A stretch of 43,263 nt of DNA. Origin: Methanosarcina sp. (GTDB lineage: Archaea > Halobacteriota > Methanosarcinia > Methanosarcinales > Methanosarcinaceae). Below are positions 7,515 through 15,950 of the stretch, piece by piece (the first letter of the stretch is position 1; the number at the start of each line of letters is the position of its first letter). The translations under genes were made by a program, and so were the position numbers. Location of the stretch: positions 1 through 43,263 of the forward strand of contig NZ_JAQUVZ010000030.1 in the NCBI RefSeq assembly GCF_028693135.1. The letters are read 5' to 3'. Under the pieces are notes generated by a model. That model ran no database searches and was not told the origin of the DNA. It was given only the letters and a program-made list of their open reading frames with translations.

Positions 7515-8563
7515 TCGATAAACCTCCCGATGATGGGCTCTCCTGCCCTGGGGGTGTAGATGTTTTTGACTTCGGGGTCAAGGGTCCTTATTGCGGCTTC
7601 TTCGCTGGAGATGTAAAGCTTGCTTCCGTTTTCGCCAACGACCAGGGGGCGCAGTTTAATCCTGTCAGTGAAGCCTACAATACCGTTCTCCGTCCCTACT
7701 ACAATAGCAAAAGGCCCGTTCATAAGGGCAGATCCGTAGGTAAGGCGGATTACTTTGTTCAGTTCGGCTTCCTTTGCAGGCATGCGGTCGATATCGTCCC
7801 AGAATGGGGGAGCAAGGGCCTTGACAACCATTTCATGGGAAAGCTCATGCTGTCTTCCTAGCAGGTCGAAGAGATACGCTACAACCTCTGTGTCGGTAAG
7901 TGCAGTGCATTTATAGCCGTACTCCTCCACATAGCGCTGGTTTGTACCGTATGAGGTAATTTCTCCGTTGTGCACTACTGACCAGTTAAGCAGGTTGAAC
8001 GGATGGGCTCCTCCCCACCAGCCCGGAGAATTTGTCGGGTAGCGGTTGTGGGCGAGCCAGATGTAGCCTTTGTAATCTTCTATTCTGTAGAAGTTTGCTA
8101 CATCCTCGGGCCAGCCGGAAGCCTTGAAAACTCCCATGTTTTTTCCCGAGGAAAAGATTGTGGCTCCTTTTACGGTGGCGTTTACTTCCATGACTATATG
8201 CATCACAACGTCATTTTCAGAAGCCACCCTTCCTTCCATCAGGTTCTCTGAGGGCTTGAAGAAGTATCTCCACGGGATATGTACCTTCTTTATACCCGGC
8301 TGCGGAGTGGTCGGGATCTCTTCCTGGTGAACGATTTCTCCCCACTGATGGAGGAGCTCATCAACCTTCTTTTTTGGTTCAGTCAGGTTGTCAAAGAAAA
8401 CATGAAGAGCATAACAGTCTGCATATTCGGGGTAAATCCCGTATGCAGCATAGCCTGCCCCGTCTCCACTGCCTCTTTCATTCATGAGACTGAGGGCGAC
8501 TTTTATGCTCGACCCGTCCATTCTGGACTTCGTTCGATCTATAAAGCCTATTATTCCACACAT
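7511..8563 (-). CDS. Glutamate synthase class II glutamine amidotransferase subunit
   Basis: The start at 8563 is chosen because it gives MCGIIGF, the N-terminus of class II (Ntn) amidotransferases, where Cys2 becomes the catalytic nucleophile after Met removal. An upstream in-frame start would bury it. The 350-residue protein shows HNRYPTNSPG, the Gly/Asn oxyanion region VVHNGEITSYGTN, and the TDTEVVAY substrate loop, all family hallmarks. It hydrolyses glutamine and passes ammonia to the FMN subunit. It is the first gene of the operon, downstream of glnA on the same strand but separated by more than 800 bases, so it has its own promoter. Confidence 0.92.
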   Translation of the reverse strand: MCGIIGFIDRTKSRMDGSSIKVALSLMNERGSGDGAGYAAYGIYPEYADCYALHVFFDNLTEPKKKVDELLHQWGEIVHQEEIPTTPQPGIKKVHIPWRYFFKPSENLMEGRVASENDVVMHIVMEVNATVKGATIFSSGKNMGVFKASGWPEDVANFYRIEDYKGYIWLAHNRYPTNSPGWWGGAHPFNLLNWSVVHNGEITSYGTNQRYVEEYGYKCTALTDTEVVAYLFDLLGRQHELSHEMVVKALAPPFWDDIDRMPAKEAELNKVIRLTYGSALMNGPFAIVVGTENGIVGFTDRIKLRPLVVGENGSKLYISSEEAAIRTLDPEVKNIYTPRAGEPIIGRFIE

Positions 8564-9382
8564 TTTAATCACTCTGGAGATGAATAAAAATGAATATAAT
8601 GCCAATGTATTTTGTTAATGTCTTCCTGATGATTTCTGCGGCTCATTTTTGAGAAATAGTTCTAAAAATTTGCCAGCTGGAGAAACTGGGTTTCAGGGGA
8701 TATTTTATAAGTTTTCGTAAGTTAAAGAAATATTCTACTTATATTAATTGATTCTTTATTATATAAATAATTTGAATTCATGACAGCTTTCCTGCCTCTG
8801 CTTTCAGTTCTTTTAAAGAATTTGAGAGGGTCGCCGCTAAGGGAAGTAAGTAATTTAGTACCTATTTGACAATATATATATGTTTCTTTTTTTAGGATAA
8901 GATTTGCTTACAGTAATACTGCAAAGCATGACGTTTTAACGCTTTATTTTTCTTTCTTTTTGCGTAATATTGTCCGTATTGTTGGGCCTATAAGCAGTTT
9001 ACAATGATTGTCCTGCTCAGAGCTGCCAGCCTTTTTTGCGTAATTAATTTCAGATACTGCCGCCTGCCAAAAAAGTAATAAGCCAAACTTGAAAAAGTTG
9101 AACTGAAATTGCAGTATTATATTGAGGAAAGCATTTTTATATTGAAATCCTTGTTAGGTCCTGTTTTTCTGAAGAAAATCGAAAATTAATTTATTTCCAT
9201 GAAATGAATTCCCATTTTTCTAAGAAGCTTCTTTCCATTTTTCAATCAACTGGGGATTTTTTAAAAATCCCGTGGCACACCTGCCGGATAAAGTGTGCCT
9301 TTCGACTCCTTATTGGAATCTTTTTCTTAGGTTTTCATTGAAATATTTTCCGGCGTACTATAATACTTCAGGACTATTATCC
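8564..9382. other. 819-base gap between glnA and the glutamate synthase operon
   Basis: The region is AT-rich and has no convincing gene. On the minus strand a TATA-like stretch (about 8755-8772, TATATAATAAAG) could drive the glutamate synthase operon, with a leader of about 170 bases. Two inverted repeats near the glnA end are listed separately. No tRNA or other known RNA is visible. Confidence 0.5.
9253..9299 (-). terminator. Paired hairpins downstream of glnA
   Basis: GGCACAC (9274-9280) pairs perfectly with GTGTGCC (9293-9299). Just beyond it on the minus strand is a second inverted repeat, GGGAT with ATCCC around an A/T run (9253-9271). They begin 84 bases past the glnA stop and are well placed to end or protect the glnA transcript. 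Confidence 0.5.
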
Positions 9383-10726
9383 TTACAGCATGTGGAGGTA
9401 TTTGTTAAGTTCCCAGGGATGGACCATAGCTTTGTATTCGTCCCATTCTGCGATTTTTGCGCAGAGGTAGTTTTCAAAGACATGAGGTCCGAGCACTTCC
9501 TTTACGAACTCGCTCTTTTTCATCTCATCCGTTGCTTCTTTGAGGTTTGCAGGGAGAGAAAGTATACCTTTTTCCTGGCGCTCTTTTTCCGTGAGATGGA
9601 AAATGTTCATGTTGGTTGGCTCTCCAGGTTCGATCTTGTTCTTGATCCCGTCAAGGCCGGACATGAGCATGAGGGCGAAGGCCAGGTATGGGTTGCAGGC
9701 CGGGTCCGGGCACCTGAGTTCTACCCTGGTCCCTTTGCCGCGAGGTGCTGGGATCCTTATCAAGGAGCTCCTGTTGCTGGCGGACCAGGTGATGTAAACA
9801 GGGGCTTCATATCCTGGAACTATTCTCTTGTATGAGTTTACCAAGGGGTTTGTTACTGCTGCAAATTCCCTTATGTGCTTCAACAGCCCGCCGATATAGT
9901 ACATTGCATCTTCTGAAAGCTGGTTCGGAGTGCTAGGGTCATAGAAAGCGTTTTCTCCGTTTTTTAAGAGGGACTGGTTGGTGTGCATGCCTGAACCGTT
10001 TACTCCGAAGAGGGGCTTTGGCATGAAGGTCGCGTAGTATCCTTTGTGATAGGCAATGGACTTGACCACGTACTTGAAAGTTACTACATTATCTGCCGTG
10101 CTAAGTACGTCCCCGAATCTGAAGTCGATTTCATGCTGTGAGGGGGCTACTTCGTGGTGGGATGCTTCTATATGGAATCCCATATGTTCCAGGGCATAGT
10201 CAATGTCTCTGCGTACGTCCTGCGCACGGTCAAGGGGTGCGAAGTCGAAGTATCCGCCCTGGTCGGTAAGTTCGGTTGTAGGGTTTCCGTTTGCATCAAG
10301 CTTGAAAAGGAAAAATTCAAGTTCCGGGCCGAGGTTCATTGAGAAGCCCATCTTTTCGGCTTCTTTGATTGCACTCTTCAGGACGTACCTTGGGTCTCCC
10401 TGGAAGGGTTTTCCATCAGGAAGGTAGACGTCTCCGAGAATTCTGGCGACTGCACCCGTTGCAGGTCTCCAGGGCAGGATCCTGAAAGTTGATGGGTCAA
10501 GCACGAGTTTCATATCAGATTCTTCGATCCTTGTAAAGCCCTGGATCGAAGATCCATCAAACATTACACCGTTTTCAAAAGCTTCTTCCAGTTGTTCTAC
10601 AGGAATTGCCCAGCTTTTGATGATGCCGAGTGTATCCGTAAACTGAGTCCGGATAAACTTTACGTCTCGTTCCTTTACCGTCTCTAATACATCTTCTTTA
10701 GTCGTACACTTTTTCATCTGCACCAT
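9383..10726 (-). CDS. glnA: Glutamine synthetase, type I alpha
   Basis: The 447-residue enzyme makes glutamine from glutamate, ammonia and ATP. The GSI landmarks are present: FDGSSIQGF (about residues 55-63), LGPELEFFLF with the metal ligands, VNGSGMHTNQSL (family GSGMHxHxSL), and the ATP-binding RIPAPRGKGTRVELRCPDP. The length fits GSI-alpha. The adenylylation Tyr of the GSI-beta type is replaced in NIFHLTEKER, so control is expected by 2-oxoglutarate and PII-type or small-protein binding, as known for Methanosarcina mazei GlnA1. The start gives MVQMKK; the ATG three codons later is an alternative. A TATA box and an inverted repeat lie upstream. Confidence 0.96.
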   Translation of the reverse strand: MVQMKKCTTKEDVLETVKERDVKFIRTQFTDTLGIIKSWAIPVEQLEEAFENGVMFDGSSIQGFTRIEESDMKLVLDPSTFRILPWRPATGAVARILGDVYLPDGKPFQGDPRYVLKSAIKEAEKMGFSMNLGPELEFFLFKLDANGNPTTELTDQGGYFDFAPLDRAQDVRRDIDYALEHMGFHIEASHHEVAPSQHEIDFRFGDVLSTADNVVTFKYVVKSIAYHKGYYATFMPKPLFGVNGSGMHTNQSLLKNGENAFYDPSTPNQLSEDAMYYIGGLLKHIREFAAVTNPLVNSYKRIVPGYEAPVYITWSASNRSSLIRIPAPRGKGTRVELRCPDPACNPYLAFALMLMSGLDGIKNKIEPGEPTNMNIFHLTEKERQEKGILSLPANLKEATDEMKKSEFVKEVLGPHVFENYLCAKIAEWDEYKAMVHPWELNKYLHML

Positions 10727-10738
10727 TTGATCCCATCC

Positions 10739-10790
10739 TTACCAGGCATTAGGTAATCGTTTGAACATATACTGTTATATATATATTTCT
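10739..10790 (-). promoter_or_regulatory. glnA promoter with candidate operator
   Basis: On the minus strand a TATA-like run lies at about 10774-10786. Between it and the start codon is the inverted repeat TTACC-N8-GGTAA (10739-10756), where the transcript is expected to begin. A repressor bound there would block transcription. The half-sites do not match the GGAA-N6-TTCC consensus reported for NrpR in Methanococcus, so the assigned regulator is open. Confidence 0.45.
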
Positions 10791-11035
10791 ATGTTTTGTG
10801 AACTAGGGCATGCTTAAAGCTCCATACAAGACTAAACATGCCATAAAATTATTTATACTGTCCATTCCCACTTCACTACGTATATTTCTAATATCCTGTA
10901 TATAAATATCATTCCAGAAGGACTGAATTTCTCAATAGGGTTTAAATTTTAACTCTTCGCTCTGGTAGATTTCCCAAAAGGCTTTAAAATATATAAAAAG
11001 CAAATTAAATATATCTACAATCTTATAACTAATTA

Positions 11036-11548
11036 ATGTTGAAATACAAAATATCTCTTGGGTCTTATATATTTAAAGTAGATGTCTTCAGGCTTCTTGT
11101 CTCCATAATTATCTGCCAGTTCGCGGGGGCAATTGGTGCTATATTTACATCTTCCTCTCTGGAAAGCTGGTATCTTTTGCTTGAAAAGCCGGTTTTCAAT
11201 CCTCCATCCTGGATTTTTTTCCCGGTATGGACAACGCTTTATACGCTTATGGGAATCTCCCTTTACCTTGTATGGGAAAAGGGGCTGCAGCAAAAAGAAG
11301 TCAAAGTGGGAATTATCCTTTTCGGGTTACAGCTGGGCCTTAATATACTCTGGTCTTTTCTGTTCTTCGGATTGCAATCTCCTTATTATGCCTTTCTTGA
11401 GATTCTCCTGCTCTGGCTTGCAATCCTGCTGACGGCTATACAATTCTGGAATATTTCCAAAACAGCTTCTCTGCTGTTTATCCCGTATATTCTCTGGGTA
11501 AGTTTTGCGGCGCTGCTTAATTACCAGATATGGGTTCTTAATCCATGA
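11036..11548 (+). CDS. tspO: TspO/MBR family membrane protein
   Basis: This 170-residue protein has five hydrophobic segments and the family pattern: KPVFNPPSWIFFPVWTTLYTLMGIS in the second segment, LNILWSFLFFGLQSPYYAF in the fourth, and WVSFAALLNYQIW at the end. TspO proteins bind tetrapyrroles and have been linked to porphyrin handling and stress. The first about 18 residues are less typical, so translation could begin slightly later than the ATG at 11036. It is divergent from glnA across about 300 bases and is followed by a gap, so it is probably monocistronic. Confidence 0.9.
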   Translation: MLKYKISLGSYIFKVDVFRLLVSIIICQFAGAIGAIFTSSSLESWYLLLEKPVFNPPSWIFFPVWTTLYTLMGISLYLVWEKGLQQKEVKVGIILFGLQLGLNILWSFLFFGLQSPYYAFLEILLLWLAILLTAIQFWNISKTASLLFIPYILWVSFAALLNYQIWVLNP

Positions 11549-11718
11549 GTGTATATTCCCATGAGTAATTTGAGTCCGTTCAAATTCCAGTAAGGATTGA
11601 GTCCGTTAGTATTACGGCAAGGGCTCAGCCTGAGTCCTGTTCTTTACTGAAAATTGTATTCATATGAAAACTCTGAAAAAAAAGGTATGTATCCGGGAGG
11701 CCCAGGGCAAGCTTTGAG

Positions 11719-11943
11719 TTAAAGGTTGTCAGTATGGAGGGCACCACAACCGCAGCTCCTTCCCAGAAGGGTTGATACACGGTGTTTCAGATGTTGAATG
11801 TCATCTTCAGACATCTTTTCAAGTTCTTCTTTATGTTCTTTTTCTATATGGTCAAACATAGATTTTTCGACTTCTTCAAGCTCATTACCGGCAGCCATGA
11901 AACTGCATTTGAACCCCAGATCGCCGCACTTAACAATTTTCAT
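11719..11943 (-). CDS. DUF1059 family small protein
   Basis: Starting at the ATG at 11943 gives MKIVKCGDLGFKCSFMAAG, the usual N-terminus of DUF1059, followed by a helical part with the pattern FDHIEKEHKEELEKM. The in-frame start 15 codons upstream has no family support. Family members are about 60-75 residues and have conserved Cys and His residues that may bind a metal. The function is unknown. The C-terminus GRSCGCGALHTDNL carries two extra Cys. It lies alone, downstream of the small heat-shock gene on the same strand but about 175 bases away. Confidence 0.75.
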   Translation of the reverse strand: MKIVKCGDLGFKCSFMAAGNELEEVEKSMFDHIEKEHKEELEKMSEDDIQHLKHRVSTLLGRSCGCGALHTDNL

Positions 11944-12120
11944 AGTATCTCCTCTTGCAGTAAAACTGATCAAAATATTCTTCTTCAAAATATTCTTCTT
12001 CTATTCAAACTAAATATAATAAAAATTGATTAGATATAAAATTAAGTCTTTTCAGGCTTTTTTCTCTCAGAACGGTGCTTTTTGCTATCTTCAAAGGTGT
12101 TTTTTGCGATCTTCAAGTTT

Positions 12121-12429
12121 TTACTCTATCGGAACATATCTTGCGCAAGCAAATCCCCCTTTATAAGGGACTTTTATGGTGAGCATTCCATTATTGTTCA
12201 CTGCAATAGCCTTTTCCGGGTCTACAGGTCCGTCCAGGAAAAAAGATCCCAGGTACTCAACAGTTTCACTGTAGGCTTTAATGTAATAGCTGTTTTCATG
12301 CATTAACAGAGTTATATGTTCGTCCATGACGTCCGGAAGTTCAAGCTCTATAGTAAGGTTTTCATGTTTATCATCATGATACATGGCAATAACCGGGGTT
12401 TTTATTATCCGGGGCATGATATTTTCCAT
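12121..12429 (-). CDS. Hsp20-like small protein (alpha-crystallin domain)
   Basis: The 102-residue product is a short alpha-crystallin domain. NLTIELELPDVMDEHITLLMHENSYYIKA matches the beta strands of Hsp20, and NNGMLTIKVPYK corresponds to the late NGVLTIxLPK motif. The usual long N-terminal arm and the C-terminal IXI tail are missing. It may act as a minimal chaperone or a partner of full-size Hsp20s. A decayed relative lies directly upstream (12511-12796), so the pair probably arose by tandem duplication. Confidence 0.75.
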   Translation of the reverse strand: MENIMPRIIKTPVIAMYHDDKHENLTIELELPDVMDEHITLLMHENSYYIKAYSETVEYLGSFFLDGPVDPEKAIAVNNNGMLTIKVPYKGGFACARYVPIE

Positions 12430-12510
12430 TAAATGTTCCCCCTCATGGAAATATTGTGCAACCTAACCGTATCAAATATCCGTTTACTCAATCTTTACAT
12501 CCACTGAATT

Positions 12511-12796
12511 CTAAAAAGGCTGCTGATAAGGCACAGTGACTTTCTGTACTTCGTTTGAATAGTTTGCAGTAGCTTTTTGCGGGCTTATAGGGCAGCATAC
12601 CGCATAGCTGTCCACGTACACAACCCCTTTTTGGTGGCTTTTACATAAAAATCGTCTTCCACAACCTTGAAAGAAATATTTTCCTTTTCTACTCCCGGAA
12701 GAACCACTTATATTTTCAAATTTTCATATGTATCGTCTGATATGTATCGTCTGGATACACACAAATAACCGGTGATAATCTAAAAATATCAGCCAT
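12511..12796 (-). pseudogene. Frameshifted Hsp20-like pseudogene
   Basis: Reading from the ATG at 12796, the frame MADIFRLSPVICVYPDDTY aligns with the start of the neighbouring Hsp20-like gene, and stops after MKI. The next frame continues as VLPGVEKENISFKVVEDD, and a third as VVYVDSYAV... to EVQKVTVPYQQPF with a stop at 12511. All three pieces follow Hsp20 order, so at least two frameshifts have broken the gene. Confidence 0.75.
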
Positions 12797-12965
12797 AAAG
12801 TTCCCCCAAATAAAATCACCAATTAAGATATTTATATGTATCTTATCTATTTATTTCACAACATTCAGAACCTCAGGCCGCATTTTTCAGATCTGCAGAT
12901 CGCATTTGTAAAGAAGCTGTCATGGTCTTGATTCTTATCGGATATTTCTTACTAAATCTAAATGT

Positions 12966-13018
12966 TTAACTTTTCTGCAAATGTGGGAACTTACTTTTTT
13001 CGTACAATTTGAAGAAGG
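12966..13018. mobile_element. Worn half copy of the MITE
   Basis: TTAACTTTTCTGCAAATGTG, then GGGAAC and ACTTTTTTCGTACAATTTGAAGAAGG parallel the right half of the 174-bp MITE (compare 1983-2036). The terminal GAGGATAC is replaced by GAAGGGGG. No left end is found, so this is a truncated fossil. The remainder of the 12797-13142 gap shows nothing recognisable. Confidence 0.65.
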
Positions 13019-13142
13019 GGGCCTCTCTTTGTATAATCTCTCTCTTTGTATAATATTTTAGTTTATTTCCTGAATATGTCTCATGCTTCTTTTTGCCTGT
13101 AAAGCAATTTATGTAAGCAAATCCATTTTGTATGGGGGTTAA

Positions 13143-14123
13143 ATGAGAGAATTTTCCAGGCCAAAGGTTGTTGTCAGCAGGTGCCTCGAATTCGACCACT
13201 GCCGATATAACGGAGATATGATTAGTAGCCCGGTTGTGGCAAAACTTAAGGAGTATGTTGATTTTCTGCCGGTATGTGCAGAAGTAGAGATCGGGCTAGG
13301 AGTTCCGAGAAAGCCGGTGAGAATAGTCCTTGACAGAGGAGAACACAGGCTTGTTCAACCCTCCAGTGGAAAGGATGTCACCGAGGATATGAAATCTTTT
13401 TGCGCCCGTTTCCTTGACTCTATAGAAGATGTGGATGGTTTCATCCTGAAATTCCGGTCTCCCTCCTGCGGGTTCAAGGACGTGAAAGTTTATTCGTCTG
13501 CTGAGGGAAGAGGGTCAGTTGGGAAAACTTCAGGGTACTTCGGAGGCGCAGTTCTGGAAAGATACCCTCTCCTCCCTACTGAGGATGAAGGCAGGCTCCG
13601 GAATGTACGGATAAAAGAACACTTTCTCACAAAACTTTTTACATTTGCCGCTTTTCGAAAAGTAAAATCTGAAGGTAGTATTAAAGATCTGATAAGCTTC
13701 CATAAGGAGAACAAGTTACTTCTAATGGCTTACAGCCAGGTAGAGCTCCGTAAATTAGGGGGGATTGCCGCAAACAAAGAAGGCGCACCCTTCGAACAGC
13801 TAGCTTCCGAATATGAGGAACACCTGTACAAAGCTCTCTCCAGTGCTCCCAGATACACCTCAAACATCAATGTGTTAATGCACGCATTCGGGTATTTTTC
13901 GGATGAACTTTTGAGCCGTGAGAAAGCACTGTTTTTAGACTGGGTCCAGAAATACAGGGAAGGAAAGGCCTCTCTTTGTCCTGCAATAAATACCATCAGG
14001 TCCTGGATAGTACGGTTTGAGAACGACTACCTTATGCATCAGACCTTTTTCGAACCGTATCCTGAAGACCTGATGGAACTGAATCCTATAGAATCTCACT
14101 TAAGAGATGATCTCTGGAAATGA
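13143..14123 (+). CDS. DUF523/DUF1722 (YbgA-type) protein
   Basis: The 326-residue protein joins two domains that are often fused. Residues 1-150 are DUF523 with VVVSRCLEFDHCRYNG, VCAEVEIGLGVPR and KFRSPSCGFKDVKVY, containing the conserved Cys residues. Residues 165-320 are the DUF1722 (YbgA) helical domain with HFLTKLFTFAAFRK and HKENKLLLMAYSQ. Related YbgA proteins have been connected to 2-thiouracil desulfidation and photolyase neighbourhoods, but the function in methanogens is unknown. Upstream is an AT-rich gap with a MITE relic. Downstream a transglutaminase-like gene follows in the same direction. Confidence 0.85.
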   Translation: MREFSRPKVVVSRCLEFDHCRYNGDMISSPVVAKLKEYVDFLPVCAEVEIGLGVPRKPVRIVLDRGEHRLVQPSSGKDVTEDMKSFCARFLDSIEDVDGFILKFRSPSCGFKDVKVYSSAEGRGSVGKTSGYFGGAVLERYPLLPTEDEGRLRNVRIKEHFLTKLFTFAAFRKVKSEGSIKDLISFHKENKLLLMAYSQVELRKLGGIAANKEGAPFEQLASEYEEHLYKALSSAPRYTSNINVLMHAFGYFSDELLSREKALFLDWVQKYREGKASLCPAINTIRSWIVRFENDYLMHQTFFEPYPEDLMELNPIESHLRDDLWK

Positions 14124-14158
14124 GGTTTTATTAAGGTGTTTCTGGATGGGTGTTGATC

Positions 14159-15250
14159 ATGAAAGCTAGAACTAAACTGATTTTTCTTTTGTTACTCGTT
14201 TATCTGGTCGGGTTTTTTTTCTTCTGGCCTTTTTCTGAGGTATCTGAAGATTCTGGCACGAAAGGAACACAGAGGGACCTGCTGGGGGCAGAGTATAAGA
14301 ATTTTGAACCTCCCAGCAGCCTTGTCTCGGAAGAAGCCGTAGCTCCAGGGAAATCATCCAGGACTTACTCATGGAACTATGAAGGCTACAAATGGCATCT
14401 TACTTTACTGCTTGACGATAAGCTTTATGATACGTATAAGTCAAGGACCCGCAAAAGGGACTATGACCTTTTTGCTTCTGACCCGTATGATGAATGGCTA
14501 ATTAAAAATATTGCAGATACTCTTTTATCCCTTTCAAAGGAGTATGGGCTTGAAGAAAACAAGGTACCGGGTCTTTGTGTTTCTTTTATTCAATCCCTAA
14601 ACTATACCTCAGACTTTGCAAGTTCGGGATATGACCAGTACCCCCGGTTTCCTTATGAGACCCTCTATGATAGCGGTGGAGACTGTGAGGATACCTCCAT
14701 CCTTTGCGTAGCGATCCTGCAGGAGATGGGCTACGATGTCGTCCTCCTCGAACTCCCTGAGCATATGGCTCTTGGAATAAAGTGTGACTCTGAACCAAAA
14801 GGCAGGAGTTTCGAATATAATAATAATCACTACTACTATCTGGAAACCACGGGAAGCAACTGGCAGATAGGGGAGATGCCTGAGGAGTATAAGGATGATC
14901 CTGTCCAGGTCATCCCTGTGTACAGAAGACCCTTTGTTAATCTCGATTTCAATGCCCTGTATGAGTACTCAAAAAAAGAAGGGGTAGTGGACGTTGATGT
15001 TACTCTGAGAAATGTGGGTTCCGAAATAGCTGAAAATACCACCATTTATGTTGCCCTTCAGGCTGATGATGAAATCAGGGCATGGGACAAGATAGAAAGC
15101 GATCCTGTAAATGTAGAGCCGGAAGAATCTTATCAATTTTCTGCAAAAGGGCTCAAAGTTCCCGGAGGCAAGACTTTTAGGGTTTATGTGCGGGCTATAG
15201 GGGAAAACCTATTCTCTGAAGAGATTATGAGTGAGTGGGTGAATGTCTGA
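14159..15250 (+). CDS. Membrane-anchored transglutaminase-like protein
   Basis: The ATG at 14159 is preferred; a GTG 9 bases upstream is possible. Residues 5-25 form a signal or membrane anchor (LIFLLLLVYLVGFFFFW), so most of the 363-residue protein should face outside. The middle shows the papain-like transglutaminase core: SGGDCEDTSIL with the putative Cys nucleophile (about residue 175), PEHMALGI with the His, and YYYLETTG with an acidic third residue. The C-terminal 100 residues look like a CARDB/immunoglobulin-type beta domain (VDVTLRNVGSEIAENTTIYV). It is probably a cell-surface cysteine peptidase or crosslinking enzyme; the substrate is unknown. Confidence 0.75.
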   Translation: MKARTKLIFLLLLVYLVGFFFFWPFSEVSEDSGTKGTQRDLLGAEYKNFEPPSSLVSEEAVAPGKSSRTYSWNYEGYKWHLTLLLDDKLYDTYKSRTRKRDYDLFASDPYDEWLIKNIADTLLSLSKEYGLEENKVPGLCVSFIQSLNYTSDFASSGYDQYPRFPYETLYDSGGDCEDTSILCVAILQEMGYDVVLLELPEHMALGIKCDSEPKGRSFEYNNNHYYYLETTGSNWQIGEMPEEYKDDPVQVIPVYRRPFVNLDFNALYEYSKKEGVVDVDVTLRNVGSEIAENTTIYVALQADDEIRAWDKIESDPVNVEPEESYQFSAKGLKVPGGKTFRVYVRAIGENLFSEEIMSEWVNV

Positions 15251-15482
15251 TAGGAAAGTCAGTCCTGATTTAGAGGTTAAGTTTAAAGCCTGATATTTCG
15301 GGATATTTCGACAAACTCCGAAAAATTGGGAGTTACTTATTGGAAAGTTACTTATTGGAAAGTCATTTATATGTCTAATATAAACAATTTATTCTATCAG
15401 GGAAAAAGTCGTAACCTGGTATAATTAGATTATTGATATTCTTCAGGCATATTAAGTATTTTTCTGGAGTGGAGGCAGTCAT

Positions 15483-15662
15483 ATGAAAAAACTGTACAGG
15501 TCAAAGAAGAGCAGGATCATTGCCGGTGTATGTGGGGGCATAGGAGAATACCTTGATGTAGACCCTACGCTTATACGGCTTTTGTGGGTGCTCTTTGCCC
15601 TGCAAGGGCTTGGAATACCCGGTTATATTATAGCCTGGATTATAATTCCTGAAGAGCCTTAA
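15483..15662 (+). CDS. PspC domain small membrane protein, 59 aa
   Basis: The frame starts at the ATG at 15483 with GGAGG about 10 bases upstream and reads KKLYRSKKSRIIAGVCGGIG, EYLDVDPTLIRLLWV and then GIPGYIIAWIIIPEEP. This is a complete PspC domain, a short cytoplasmic motif followed by one hydrophobic helix, known from phage-shock proteins. Stand-alone PspC proteins of about 60 residues are common in archaea and bacteria. The role is probably membrane stress sensing, but the partners PspA/B are not in this window. Confidence 0.85.
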   Translation: MKKLYRSKKSRIIAGVCGGIGEYLDVDPTLIRLLWVLFALQGLGIPGYIIAWIIIPEEP

Positions 15663-15759
15663 AATTTGAGTGGAGCTATTTAATTGTTGTTTAGGGATGT
15701 AGTAGGCTTTCATCCCCTCCTTACTATTTCTGGTAAAACTGGAATCTGCGGAGACGAAT

Positions 15760-15837
<78 letters not shown>

Positions 15838-15950
15838 TTCCGTATTTTTCAGTTGAATTTCCGGAAAACAGGCAAAGCTGTAAGAGTAAATGTGATCTTT
15901 CTTTTCCGGAAACTCTTCAGTTTACTGATCATTTGCTGTTTGGATGACTT

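Noticed and set aside
12121-12429. Possible toxin-antitoxin or defence genes near the small genes at 11.7-12.8 kb
   Set aside because: The motifs fit Hsp20 and DUF1059; no toxin fold or paired arrangement is present.
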